Under the pieces are notes generated by a model that was not told the DNA's origin, did not search any database, and worked only from the letters and a program-made list of their open reading frames with translations. DNA of 64,000 nt, taken from the NCBI RefSeq assembly GCF_030265065.1, contig NC_080397.1:64798501-64862500 (forward strand). Direction: 5' to 3'. Positions 53,901 to 63,125 of the stretch are shown here, one piece after another. Position 1 is the first letter of the stretch; each line of letters starts with the position of its first letter. A program made the translations under genes and the position numbers. The stretch is from Corythoichthys intestinalis. Lineage: Eukaryota; Chordata; Actinopteri; Syngnathiformes; Syngnathidae.

Positions 53901-56900
53901 CTCTCTAATCTTTTCAAGTAGGAGAACTTGCACAATTGGTGGTTGACTAAATACTTATTTGCTCCACTGTAAATACAGATTTCTGGAGTTAATCTCACAT
54001 ACTTCAGATTCTACACTAGGAATAGCTTTAAAATGACTCCCATGATGAAAAATAGGGTTGGTAATGAATGATTTGACTACCAATTTGCTAGCATGTGCAC
54101 TTTGCAGGACAAGATGACAGTCGTTTTGGATCAAATAGGCACTTTTGATAGGCTCTAATTGGTAGAGAACAAAAATGGCATTGTGTTTTTTAACAATTTC
54201 CTATTCTGCACTTCGCTAGCTTACAAATGACTAGTTATGCGTCGTTCTTTTTTATATTTATTTATTGATTTTAATAGGGATCTCCAGGTCGCATATTTTT
54301 CCATCCGAGTCGCTTGATTTTGAGAATCTGCCGATATAAGGTCCCGATTCGATACCGGAAAAAAGTTTTTTTTAATGAATGAATTCTTTAAAAATACATC
54401 TTTAAACATTTTACTGTCCCACTGTGCCGCCTGCATAATGTGAATTATTTTTTAAACAAGAGTAATGTAGAAAAATGCTTGTCTTTATTAAATACTTCAT
54501 TAAGTGAGTCCACTTACGCTGACTTTGCCTGGTACACCAGACTCACTGCTGTTCCAGCGATTGAGTCTGGCCACCATTCACGCGGATACAATTTCCAGGG
54601 CGGAGCAAGCCACAGCAAACAGACAGCGGAGTGGGTCAATCAGCGACGGGCAGACGTGACGTTAGTAAAATGACAAGGGCAGGACGAGGGACTTGCGCGC
54701 GGAAGTAAACATACGAAGAGAGCGGAGTTTATTCAACATGGCTAGCGCGAGACAGACTGTTGTCATTGACGCGTGTCGATGTGTTTTTGGTCATTTAAAA
54801 CTGATTTTACCGTGGATTGGAACATATTTTCGACTCTCCCGTTCATCATCTGTGTTGTTGTGGAGAGGACTTTCGACGCGCAAGAGTGACGTTGCTCGTT
54901 AAGAACCCGTCACGCAAATAAACGAATCTGATTTGTCGATTGATTTTATACCTGCTCGAGAGGCCGTTAATGGGCTGGTTCCCAGACTATACTCTCAGTG
55001 TTTGAAAAATACTGGGAGAACAGTCTGGCAGAGCCAGGCAAACGCTGACTAGGCATGTGCCGGTTACCGGTTTCAAGGTATACCGTGGTATGAAAACGTC
55101 AAGGTTTCAAAACCGTTAAAATTTTCCCTCATACCATCCCTACGCTATTAACTAGTCGCTGGTATGGGAATACAGTACATCGGGTGCAGGAAAGTTAAGG
55201 ACAGCCTAGGTGGACCAATCGACATGTAAAACATGTTTGCGGGGGGGTGGCTACCAGAGAAGGCAATATCATTTGGCATTAATACAAAATAAAGCGTTAG
55301 TAAACGCTGTCATGAACGTTTCCCACTAGCTACGAGAGTTAGCTCCAGCATGTGTGGTGTGTCTAGCAGTGGTAAAACATACTGCAACAAAAGCTTGTTA
55401 GCTAGGCCGATAACGTGGCCAATTAGAATGCCAATTTACTTTTACTTTGAATATTTATTTTATTTATTTGACTTACTTTTCCAATTTGATATGTTGTTTT
55501 GAAAAATGAAAATCTTGTTGTATGGAAGTTTTTATTTTTGTAACCCAGAAATCTCAAAATAAAACATTTGAGATCTGTAGTTGCAATACCGTGAAATTTT
55601 TGCTTAAGATGATCATACTGTCAGAATCTCATACATGCCTAGCTTTGACGCTCAAGCTGCTGAGAACAGTTTCTCACTAATCCAATGAATGAGTTGCCAC
55701 AGCCCACTACAACTAGTGTGTGTAATAAGCTAAACAATGATTGACACATATGTGCCTTCGATGGTAGAACTACGGAGTCGCGCGATCAAAGTACAAACCT
55801 GTCAATCACTGTTAATTTTAAGTACCAACGCCAGCTGCACTGTTGACCAAGAAAAGCGGAAGGAAAGGCTGTACGAGCATGAAACGGAAGAACATCAGTA
55901 TATTTTTTAATTAAAAAGCCGATCCTTTTCACCCGACTCCGATCCTCTGAAAAATGGCGCGATCGGCCCGATTTCTGATCACGTGATCGGATCGGGACAT
56001 TTTTAAATATACCGCACATAAGACGGCCCTGATTATAAGACGACCCCGTCTTTTTCAAGACTCAAGTTTGAAAGAAGACTTTTTGAACACCAAATTAATT
56101 TTTATACAGAAAATAATTCAAGTACGTCCGAAACAAATGATTATATAATGAATATATTTGAGAGAAAAAGCATGTTATTTTGCCTCATTTGAATCTTGAT
56201 ATCTGAACATTTAAATATGTAAACTAAAGTGCAAACACATTCGTAAATGAATGGCTTCTGGTTTTGAAATGTAAATAAACCAATCTATTTTGATAAAACA
56301 AAATTGCAAGAACTGTATTAACCATCAAAGTGAAGTGTAACTAACTGTAGTCTTGAAACAAGTCTGAATAAGGAAAAACATTGCAATAAAACAATGCAAA
56401 CTGGTTAAACTTGAGAGTAGCTGAGATCTGTGATGACAGAACAGCGCTTCAATGATATCTGGCGCCATCTAGTGTCGTGAATGGGTATAATGTCTAGACC
56501 GCGAATATAAGACGACCCCCTCTTTTTCAGTCTTGTTGCAATGCAAAAAACGCCGTCTTATATTCGGGCCAATACGGTAGTTTCTGTTTTATTTCAGAAT
56601 AGCCATTTGAATGGGTGATTTATTATGATGTATTGTGACTAAATTAGTGGTTGAAATGGTTCAAATAATGGACACTAATATCTCACAGCAATAATTTATG
56701 AGACAATACATAATTTGTTACGGCGACAGGCCTAGTATATACTGAAGACTGTGTCATACAGTATTATAGCATATTGCGCCTTGCCCATATTTAGCCATGT
56801 TTGTGGGCTTTTCTAACGGCCCTGAATGACCACATTGGGTATCTGTTGACTGCCTTACCAGAAACTGTGCTTATGACTCTCTGTCGTACCAGCTAGGACC

Positions 56901-59900
56901 AACATCTCCAGTCTTGAATCATTTTAGTCTCAATTAGGCGACATGAATCCTTGCCTTGTGTTAGTCAACAGACTGAAGATAGATTTGGAGGATAAATGTC
57001 CTCTTACCCGCGCCCGATGTTCTGTATGCTAACCAACACCTCAGGCCTAAATCACGTCCCGGGGTCACCGCGTGCTGAAGGACCATGTTTTCTCCCTTTG
57101 TCCTTCGCGTGTCCGTTGAATTTCGGGTGGTGAGAATGCTGGAAAATGAGAGGCTGAAGAGGAACAGTATTCCTTCGAAAGTTTTATTGCAGAATATTCT
57201 GGGTACAAATGTGATACAGACAAAGGCTGTGATCTCACAAAAGGACAAGGCAAAACAATACGAGGCAAGTCTTTTTATATTGTTGACAGAACGAAACTGA
57301 AACTTACTGTAAAGGATGGAACCCAAACTTACTATAGCGTAACCTGGGGATTTTCCACCAGGAAAAGCTCTGAAGTTGAGACCTTGAGAGCTGGTCCTAG
57401 CTGGTACGACAGTGAGTGAGCCATCAGCACAGTTTCTGATAAGGCGGTCAACAGATAGCCATTGTGGTCATTCAAGGCTGTTAGAAAAGCTCACAATCAT
57501 GGCCAAATATGGGCATGGTGCAATATGCTATGATACTCTGCAATACATACGATCTCTGCATACTTTTTTGCCCCACTCTACCTTAATGACGCTAAACTGT
57601 TTGATTCCATTTGAAGTAAGAGCGGTGAGATTTGGGATTTTCTTGGTTTTTCCATCTAGGTGTGCGCCATGAAACTAGGGAAGAAGAGCTCCAAGCGAGT
57701 TTCTCGCCGGAACTACTGCTTGTTTTGCTCCAAGGCCGTCATCAAGATGTACAGGCACCTGCAGTCTCGACACGGCCAAAAGAAGGAAGTGGCCGCCGCT
57801 CTCCTCTTACCCAAAGGCTCCCGAGAGAGACAGAAGATGTGGAACAGACTCATCAACGAGGGCAACTTTGCACACAACAAGCAGGTATTGGAGAGCGGCG
57901 AGGGGCAGCTGGCGGTGCGAAAGAGACGCCGGACGACGGGCCGGGCGCACGACTTCCTGCATTGTCTGTACTGCCGGGGTCTGTTTGTGAAGAAGAACCT
58001 GACGGTCCACATGAAGCGCTGCCCGGAACGGCAGAAGAGCCGGGCCGACGGGCCGCGGCTCGGGCAGGAACGCGTGGAGACCCGCTGCGCGCTGGAGGTG
58101 GCGGGCGACCTGGGCGTCGGCGCCGGCTTTCGCGCCGTCCTCTCGCAAATGATCTACGACGACGCCACGCGCCTCATCATCGACGAGCCCGTCTTGCTGC
58201 GTTACGGCGAAGACATGTTGGCGCGAAACGGCGCCGAGAGCAAGGGCCAACAGATCACGCGGCAGAACCTCCGCCAGATGGCCCGACTGGTCCTGGAAGC
58301 TCGGAAGAAGACGCCGTTGAAAAAGCTGGAGCATTTCTTCCTCCCCGACAGCTTTCCGCACGTGGTGGCCGCCGTCAACGTCCTCGCCGGGTACGACTCC
58401 GCCGGCCGCACTTATAGCGCCCCCTCTCTCGCCATTAAGTTGGGCTACTCGCTCCAAAAGGTGTGCCGCATCGTGCAGGAGAGGGCGCGAGAGCGCGGAG
58501 ACGCCCGACTGGCCGATTCCGCCAAGAGCTTCCTGGTCGTCTACAGGAAGCGCTGGACCGAAATGATCTCTTCCGGCGCCTTGTCGTCTTTGCGGGAAAT
58601 CAAAAGGAATTCCGCGGCCAAGGCGCCGGACGCCGAGGACGTGAAGAAACTGAGTCGGCACGTGGAGGAAGTCCGCCGCCTCGCCGAGGAGAAACTGCGA
58701 GCCCGACCCTCGGCGGAAACGTACGGCGCTTTGGCCCGGGCGCTTCTGGCCCGGATAGTTTTGTTCAACCAAAGACAAAGCAACGAGATATCCGCCTTAC
58801 CGCTCGCCGCGCTAAAGTCCGTCAAGAAGCCCGACCCGCTTGAGAACTTGGACGTATTTGCTTGCGAGCTGGAGAGGAACATGTGCAGGGTCTTCAGCAG
58901 GATGGAAACCCGGGCCAGTTGCGGCCGTTTGGTCCCGGTCCTGCTGAAGCCGACCTTCTCGTCCTCGCTGGAGCTCCTGGTCGACGTTCGCCGGACTTGC
59001 GGCGTCCCCGCCCAAAATCCCTTCCTGTTCGGACGCCCGCACGCGCTTTCGGCCTACCGCGGGTCCGCGTGCCTGCAGGCGTTCGTCAAAGAATGCGTCG
59101 CCGGGCGGGCCGACACGCTGACGTTGAGAAACATCCGCCGGCACTACGCCGCCACGCTGCCGCTCGTCCACTTGGACCCCACGGAGGCCGAACTCGTCCT
59201 GTTATACGATAAACGGATGCCGAGGCCAAACCAGAATGTCTGCGTGGAGCTCCAAGACATCGGCATAAACCCTGAAGGTGGGCCACAATATGATAGGTTG
59301 ACTGTCTGATATCAATTTACCCTATAATCATATTGAGAGTTGTCCAATAATAATTGCCGATCGTACATTTGAAGTTATAGCGTAATAGTTTGGTATTGGT
59401 TATGAGCTCGTATGAATGCTGGGTGCAAGTCTGCAGCCTATGTGCATGGGCTGGTCACAGCCTAGCATAACAGCAGTGCTTTGAGTGACCTTTAGATCAA
59501 TTTCAATGAAAATGTTAGGGATTTGTTAACTTGGGGAAATACCCTAATCACTCATGGCGCACAAATAAAATGAACGATAATGACATATAACTACTGCATC
59601 GCCATAAAGAAAAGTCATAAAATACGACATTATAATTAGAGGTCGACCGATACAGGTTTTTCAAATGCCAATATCAATATCTAAGAAAAATTTCAGCCGA
59701 TATTTTACAAAGATATGTTTTTTTAATTTAAGCACTTTGATTATGAAAGGTGAAGGAATCTGACCTTATAGCCAGACAGCCGGAATCACGCCAGCCAAAC
59801 CGCCGGACCCGCGCTGGCGCAGCTCCAGCCACCCGGGCCGCCGGGATCCCAACGACATCCCGGCCAAAAAGCCAAAGTCCGCGCGTTCGCCTTAGTCCTA

Positions 59901-61778
59901 ACCCCTTGTGCTGACTCCATTTTGAAAGCTGGAAAAAGACTTCGAAGCACAAGTAAACAATTTATTCAGGTGGACAGTGATATCACATGTCAACAAAAGG
60001 TTCCCGAGAAAAATGGCAACGATTACTTAAACATTCAGTCTTTTGGAGGCTATCACGGGGTGGGCTGTGGGCAGGAAGAATGGTGTGTTAAGGATTATTG
60101 TCTGTTTGTGAATTGGACAGGAGGATTAGGGAGTTACTATTGTCAGGGCAACGAAGGTCGTGGATTTTGCCACCTCAGCGTCAAAGAGGCTTTTGGATTC
60201 TTGTCGGTCGTGTTATCAGTTGCATATCGGGCGTTCTCCGGTATTCCTTGTGTTGGAAAAGGGTGTCCCGCCATTTGTTCTGGACTGTCCTGAAGAAGCC
60301 ATTGTTAGAGTTGGTGGTGCAGACGTGGGCTTGTCTGTGTCAATCTTGCTCAGTCAGTTGCATGATGCACACGTTGGACTTTCGTGATCAGAAGGCCTCA
60401 TGTATCTCTTATGCCCTATATTCTGCTTGTTTTCCTTCAGCTATGGTGTATAAGTGCTATTTATTTTATATTGGGTTTGTTAGAGTACTACAAACAGTCA
60501 AACAGTAAATAGGATAAACCACTCTATTCCCGGATGTATTATATTAAGTGTGTTAGAGTAATGCAAACAGTTAGTACCTTTTCTCGTACACACCGTCTAT
60601 CTCCTTTAAAGGAATTAAAAAAAATAAATAAAAGATGCTTCAACAGCTTCAAATTGACAATAATGACCTTAATTTGGTCTAGTGCTACCAAACCAAACAA
60701 ACGCAGCACTTCTTTTTATGAATACACACACTCAACAAGAACAGTACATTATTTTCAAATAATTAAACCCACCAGGACGTCATGACGAGCTCCAAACAAT
60801 TGAAAGTTTAAGAGGTGTCACCCGCCCCCCTTGTCCTGTCCCGTTGTGATCTCTCACAAACAGCTGTGATAAAATATGACAACTCACGCTTCATTCAACC
60901 AAACTGTAGTAACACACCCCTTCACATCCTCAATAAAAGTAACAGTGTTGCAAAGATGTAAAAAGTCATTCATTAGATTATTCACTACTGAAAAAAATAA
61001 CATTCTTAACAACGCTGATCGCAGCAACATTCAAAGCTGAAAACTTTTGTACAGGACAGTGGAAGGTACACGTTTTGTAACGAGACGACTCGACAAAACA
61101 TAACGAGCGATAGTAAGAATAATGAATAAAACATCAAGAAAAGCGGGAAAATGGAGGATTTGACAACTCATGTTACGGGTCTTGCGATTGGCAGATTTAG
61201 CGGATCAATAATCGGTAACTGATTTGGCAGCAAAAATCCCTGACTGGAGCATCCCTCGTACTATCAACGTTGCTCCCAACAAATGAGTGAATTGCCAAGT
61301 ACTGATGTCACCCCAATGATCTTTTTAGAACTAACCTCAGCGAGACTAGAGTGCGGGCAGTCGCGGCCACTGGCGCCGTGGGAGACCGGCGAATCTTTCC
61401 GCGGATTGTCCGCCACGTCCCGGAAGACGTCCGGCGGGAAAGGTACAACGCGGACGTATGGTCATTTGGAGACTGTGATCATTTGTAAGTTTCTCACCGG
61501 CGGTCGTTTGGATTGCATTTTCAATTTGTCGTCCTTCAGGTTCGGCCGCTTCCTCCGTCGGCAAACATAAGTGGAGCGGTGACGAGGTGTCCGCCGTGGA
61601 GAGGCACATGATGTCCTTCATCCGAAACCACCGGCTGCCGCAGAAACAGGACTGCGTGCGTTGTCTGGACGCCGAGCCGGGGGCCCTGGGAACGCGGTCT
61701 TGGAAGGGTGTCAAGGACTACGTGAGGAACAGGATCACTGCTCTGAAAAGACAAAGCAAGACCACGTCGTACTCATGA
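38938..61778 (+). CDS. Large chimeric protein with a tyrosine-recombinase-like C-terminus (11 exons)
   Basis: Exons inferred by eye: 38938-39397, 43327-43376, 43480-43554, 43646-43708, 43787-43816, 45363-45524, 49518-49748, 51508-51729, 57660-59277, 61341-61442 and 61540-61778. Every junction is GT-AG and phase-consistent, and the sum, 3252 nt, is open for 1083 codons. The start ATG has A at -3 and G at +4, with an in-frame stop upstream. Order: a Pro/Ser/His-rich region (1-153); short acidic cassettes with a poly-Ala run; two similar Ser/Asp-rich exons ending in basic SPRLK text; zinc-finger-like motifs; a recombinase-like core; and a C-terminal [20 protein letters not shown] domain. From memory it resembles a family of uncharacterised teleost proteins related to tyrosine recombinases. 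Nuclear DNA binding is inferred, not shown. The first donor (GTAATG) and the sixth acceptor are the weakest calls. Confidence 0.8.
39398..41289. other. Intron 1, first part
   Basis: Unique AT-rich sequence with a (CA)n tract near 40860-40881. An inverted, weak copy of the GGGTGTCCAAAC MITE lies near 39512-39665. A CpG-containing stretch is near 39950-40030 (including 'gctgcgtgacgtcacc'). No further exon with good splice signals was found. Confidence 0.45.
41294..42680 (+). mobile_element. TTAA-flanked DNA transposon with an exon fragment
   Basis: TTAA lies on both sides (41290-41293, 42681-42684). The inverted ends AGGGCAACTGAAGA extend with a few mismatches to about 28 bp (CGGATTT shared). 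TTAA targets are used by Kolobok and piggyBac elements. A plus-strand coding remnant from 41524 reads [16 protein letters not shown]. In the next frame it reads [14 protein letters not shown] and ends SEW at a good donor (gtaagc). It looks like the first exon of a transposon protein, with one frameshift. The rest is non-coding, so it is non-autonomous. Confidence 0.88.
42906..43096. mobile_element. MITE with GGGTGTCCAAAC ends, copy 1
   Basis: Left GGGTGTCCAAACTATTCC and right GTTTGGACACCC are inverted repeats about 190 bp apart. A sibling in the same orientation is at 48748-48920, sharing 'ttccacatagggcc' and 'gcagtgggtgctg'. It lies just before exon 2 of the recombinase-like gene. Confidence 0.62.
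44295..44940 (+). repeat. AT-rich tandem repeat, units of about 240-280 bp
   Basis: Units starting at 'atttgtgtct' recur at about 44302, 44580 and 44821. Each is followed by 'attattcaa' or 'atcattcaa', an A run and 'gttgctt', with 'tttgtgtttggg' closing the unit. At least two full units and part of a third lie within intron 5. Confidence 0.55.
45831..46764. mobile_element. hAT transposon, 934 bp
   Basis: Ends CAGTGTTGTTAATAACGG and, inverted, CAGTGCTGTTAATTTTAC. A perfect 8-bp TSD gtcttaat is present (45823-45830, 46765-46772). Sub-terminal 'acggcgtta' motifs repeat. It sits in intron 6 and has no transposase. Confidence 0.92.
47216..47720. other. GC-rich island of unknown origin in intron 6
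   Basis: A sharp GC- and CpG-rich block in AT-rich surroundings. It contains an imperfect tandem duplication of about 112 bp ('ctctctcacctccgg' near 47342, 'gctctcgtctccgg' near 47455). Several short frames are open on both strands, but none resembles a family I know. It could be an alternative promoter, a captured fragment or a decayed GC-rich repeat. Confidence 0.4.
48748..48920. mobile_element. MITE with GGGTGTCCAAAC ends, copy 2
   Basis: Left 'ggggttgtccaaactattcc' and right 'ctttggacagccccc' are diverged inverted ends. The interior matches 42906-43096 in the same orientation, interrupted by a T run near 48821. Confidence 0.55.
49340..51289 (+). repeat. Segmental duplication unit A (exon 7)
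   Basis: Exon 7 (49518-49748) and its flanks match unit B. Shared landmarks are 'gatttcttggctgatttctt' upstream, 'gaatgatcttgtcaa' before the acceptor and 'ttcatttgtgaag' after the donor. The match resumes at 51014 with 'aaatgagggcggtaactttc' and stops at 51289 after 'tacattgaggcaaa'. Between 49850 and 51013 unit A has extra sequence, including a hAT-like end at 49853 and a piece of repeat X. Confidence 0.8.
50837..50977 (+). mobile_element. Repeat X, 3' fragment
   Basis: 'gaaactgctatggcagcat' to 'tattttctgcca' matches the 3' ends of the X copies ending at 28017 and 37954. It is 5'-truncated and lies inside duplication unit A only, so it arrived after the duplication or was lost from unit B. 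Confidence 0.6.
51335..52209 (+). repeat. Segmental duplication unit B (exon 8)
   Basis: Exon 8 (51508-51729) and its flanks are the paralogue of unit A. The two exons share most residues, for example SSKSIP, the DFGD core, SPRLK and SLR-EPREAE-EWS. The downstream part (51951-52209) is the left end of a hAT. This shows that the hAT was present before the duplication and that unit A carries a truncated copy of it. Confidence 0.8.
52233..53969 (-). mobile_element. Tc1/mariner transposon, nearly complete but broken transposase
   Basis: Inverted ends CAGTGGGGCAAATAAGTA and TACTTATTTGCTCCACTG, the left one split by an insert. The right flank is TA; the left TA is lost. Minus-strand transposase pieces: 53427-53125 ([36 protein letters not shown]) and 52935-52615 ([34 protein letters not shown]). 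The catalytic Asp and Glu blocks are present, but frameshifts and stops separate the pieces. The 221-codon plus-strand frame at 52988-53653 is antisense to it. Confidence 0.92.
52251..52416 (+). mobile_element. LINE 3' tail inserted in the Tc1 left end
   Basis: Between two copies of 'agta' the Tc1 terminus is interrupted by about 166 bp ending 'gcaatgacaataaatattct' then 'gaatctga'. This resembles the 3' tail of a common fish LINE or SINE. No coding sequence. Confidence 0.5.
54524..55041. mobile_element. DNA transposon with TTTGCCTGG ends, 518 bp
   Basis: Ends TTTGCCTGGTACACCAGACT and, on the right, CAGTCTGGCAGAGCCAGGCA are inverted repeats. A perfect 8-bp TSD acgctgac is present (54516-54523, 55042-55049). 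The TSD length suggests hAT. No transposase. Confidence 0.75.
55050..55641. mobile_element. hAT transposon, sibling of 15936-16652
   Basis: Ends TAGGCATGTGCCGGTTACCG and, inverted, TAGGCATGTATGAG. The flanks acgctgac and gctttgac match at five of eight. It sits directly against the TSD of the previous element. Much of the interior matches the 15.9-kb copy. Confidence 0.8.
56012..56577 (-). mobile_element. pogo-type MITE, 566 bp
   Basis: Ends CCGCACATAAGACGG (diverged) and, inverted, CCGTATTGGCCCGAATATAA, flanked by TA (56010-56011, 56578-56579). It is a shorter relative of 30593-31650, sharing 'caagactcaagtttgaaa' and 'cgccatctagtgtcgtgaat'-type text, and lacks coding sequence. Confidence 0.85.
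56743..57659 (+). other. Intron 8, last part
   Basis: No recognised transposon. About 56905-57500 contains an inverted pair: text near 56830-56930 ('gctaggaccaacatctccag', 'catgtttgtgggc') recurs inverted near 57380-57520 ('gctggtcctagctgg', 'gcccacaaa'-like). This suggests a decayed element with inverted ends. A short polypyrimidine tract leads into exon 9. Confidence 0.4.
57660..59277 (+). CDS. Exon 9: zinc-finger motifs and tyrosine-recombinase-like core
   Basis: This 1618-nt exon (acceptor 'ttccatctag', donor after GAAG) encodes residues 432-971. A C2H2-like motif, [20 protein letters not shown], lies near 451-469. A C2HC-like motif, [20 protein letters not shown], lies near 533-552. The region [20 protein letters not shown] to [10 protein letters not shown] looks like the helical arm-binding domain of the family. 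[18 protein letters not shown] resembles recombinase box I (Arg near 803). [16 protein letters not shown] resembles box II (about 919-934). The usual LGH...Y end is replaced by [10 protein letters not shown], so the nucleophile Tyr seems lost. Codon use is GC-rich, unlike the flanking introns. Confidence 0.8.
59639..61258. mobile_element. Possible old hAT in intron 9
   Basis: The left end 'tagaggtcgaccgatacagg' is a common fish hAT terminus. The right end near 61240-61258 ('ctgactggagcatccct') is only weakly similar and no TSD is visible. A copy of repeat R lies inside. Confidence 0.3.
59751..60507. repeat. Dispersed repeat R, copy 2
   Basis: Homologous to both halves of copy 1 (29984-32306): 'tgaaggaatctgacctta' at the left and 'caaacagtcaaacagtaaat' at the right. 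It lacks the hAT and gives the arrangement close to the uninterrupted form. Class unknown. Confidence 0.5.
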
Positions 61779-61889
61779 CTAAGCTTGTTTCACATTCCTA
61801 TCCTTTGTTACTATTCTACTCCTAAAATACATTCAGTGATCAGAGCCGCCTCAAATATTTGTCATTGTGTACTGGTATGCATCTTCTTA

Positions 61890-62390
61890 TTTCATCCTGC
61901 CATCGCCGTGGATCGGTCGAGCCGGCTCCGCCCGTTGAGTTGACCGCATCTGGCACTGAGGCCGATCCGATGCCGTTGTAGTCACGAGCGTGCCCTTACG
62001 GCCGCTTCCGAGCTTTTTCCCGTCACTTTGCCTCTCTGGACCTTGATACACCGTTTTTGACTTTTGGGATTTGTGCCTCAGCCCTTTTTCAGTGACCTGC
62101 GACAAGAACCGGACCCTGAACCTTTCCCGCCTGGGCCTTTGCTTTGACTCGAGCTCGAACAACCTTCCGGGCCACACCGAAAGACCAGGCTTCTTTCTCC
62201 CTGTCAGGGAATTTGATCAATAAACCTTGCTCTGAGTTCTGCATTCTCGGGTCCTTTTGTTCCCTGATTCCTGTCAGAACAAACTTGCCATTACATGGAC
62301 CCAGCAGACTCTTCCCATCAGCAACCACGGCCAGTTCTTAAGGGAACATGAGGAGATCTTGTGTCTTCTGGCCCAGGGTATGTCTCAACT
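61890..62390 (+). mobile_element. Fossil LTR-retrotransposon fragment, Ty3/Gypsy-like
   Basis: A terminal-repeat-like block with 'aataaaccttgctctgag' is followed by a leader and what looks like the first residues of a Gypsy-type gag. It is a short, broken remnant; no other parts of the element are visible nearby. It lies just downstream of the recombinase-like gene. Family assignment rests on resemblance only. A second terminal-repeat-like end may lie near 62650-62715. Confidence 0.45.
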
Positions 62391-62476
62391 TTCCCACCCC
62401 TCACGTCAGTCTCATTTCCTGGTTTTCACAGTCTTCTTTGGAGCGCTTTGTGTCGTATCTTTTGTATCATCCTTCG

Positions 62477-62607
62477 ACATGGAGGGTCGAAGGATGGGGG
62501 ATGCCCAGGACTTGACCTTTATTTATTACATCTGCTGTTTCTGACCCCTTTGAGACAACCTTGTTGTGATTTAGGGCTATACAAATAAAATTGAATGGAA
62601 TTGAATC
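62477..62607 (+). mobile_element. L2 LINE 3' tail
   Basis: 'ggatgggggatgcccaggac' to 'ctatacaaataaaattgaat' matches the L2 3' ends at 7606 and 12151, here in plus orientation. It is heavily 5'-truncated and inserted beside the LTR fragment. Confidence 0.7.
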
Positions 62608-62929
62608 TTTTTCCCCATCCCCGCATGTAAGCGGAAGAACCTTAGTTTTTTGTAAATAAAGTTTTTGTCTTAACTCTGCCACTGAGTCCGCCTCGTCTTC
62701 GCGCCTTGACACAATGAGACGTCGCTACAATAATTACATGACTCCATCAGATTCAAACTTGCTGTTTTAGGATCACGCCAGCCTGTTCAATCACGTGTCG
62801 TCTTTAAAGCACCGTAAAGTATTTGACACAGACCGCTGCCTTTACCACTTTGACTCAAAAGCGCAGATTTGAACTTACTTAGGACCGAATGACCACAGAA
62901 AAAACAGAGATGTGACAGTGGAAATGGAC

Positions 62930-63125
62930 AGTACTTATATAATTCATTTATCTGCACGGTTACCATGCCCAAAGCGCTTTACCCGTTCACGCACACATTC
63001 GCACACCAATGGGGCTGCTGCCATGCAAGGCGCTGTCAACCCATTGGAGGCAAATCAGGGTTCAGTGCCTTGCCCAAGGGCACTTCCAAAGTTTCGGTCC
63101 AAGGACAGTTCCAGCTACTACCTGT
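62930..63125 (-). mobile_element. SINE-like fragment
   Basis: On the minus strand, 'gcaaggcactgaaccctg' and 'gtaaagcgctttgggcatgg' resemble the body and LINE-like tail of fish SINEs. The promoter head is not seen. Confidence 0.4.

Larger units (their letters stand above)
54275..56005. mobile_element. hAT span, degenerate ends
   Basis: Left TAGGGATCTCCAGGTCGC and right GGATCGGGACATTTTTA are diverged versions of the ends of the MITE at 15132-15422. No TSD is readable. Two younger insertions (54524-55041 and 55050-55641) lie inside. Confidence 0.55.
51951..56734. mobile_element. Large hAT span in intron 8, filled by later insertions
   Basis: Left end TAAGCCTGTCATGATATGC and right end GTTACGGCGACAGGCCTA are inverted. 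A perfect 8-bp TSD gtatatac is present (51943-51950, 56735-56742). Within it lie a Tc1 (52233-53969), a second hAT span (54275-56005) with two further insertions, and a pogo copy (56012-56577). Removing these leaves about 0.75 kb, so the original was non-autonomous. Confidence 0.85.

Noticed and set aside
57632-58417. 261-codon frame and the minus-strand 323-codon frame at 57807-58778
   Set aside because: Both overlap exon 9 in other frames. High GC content opens them, and they have no family features.
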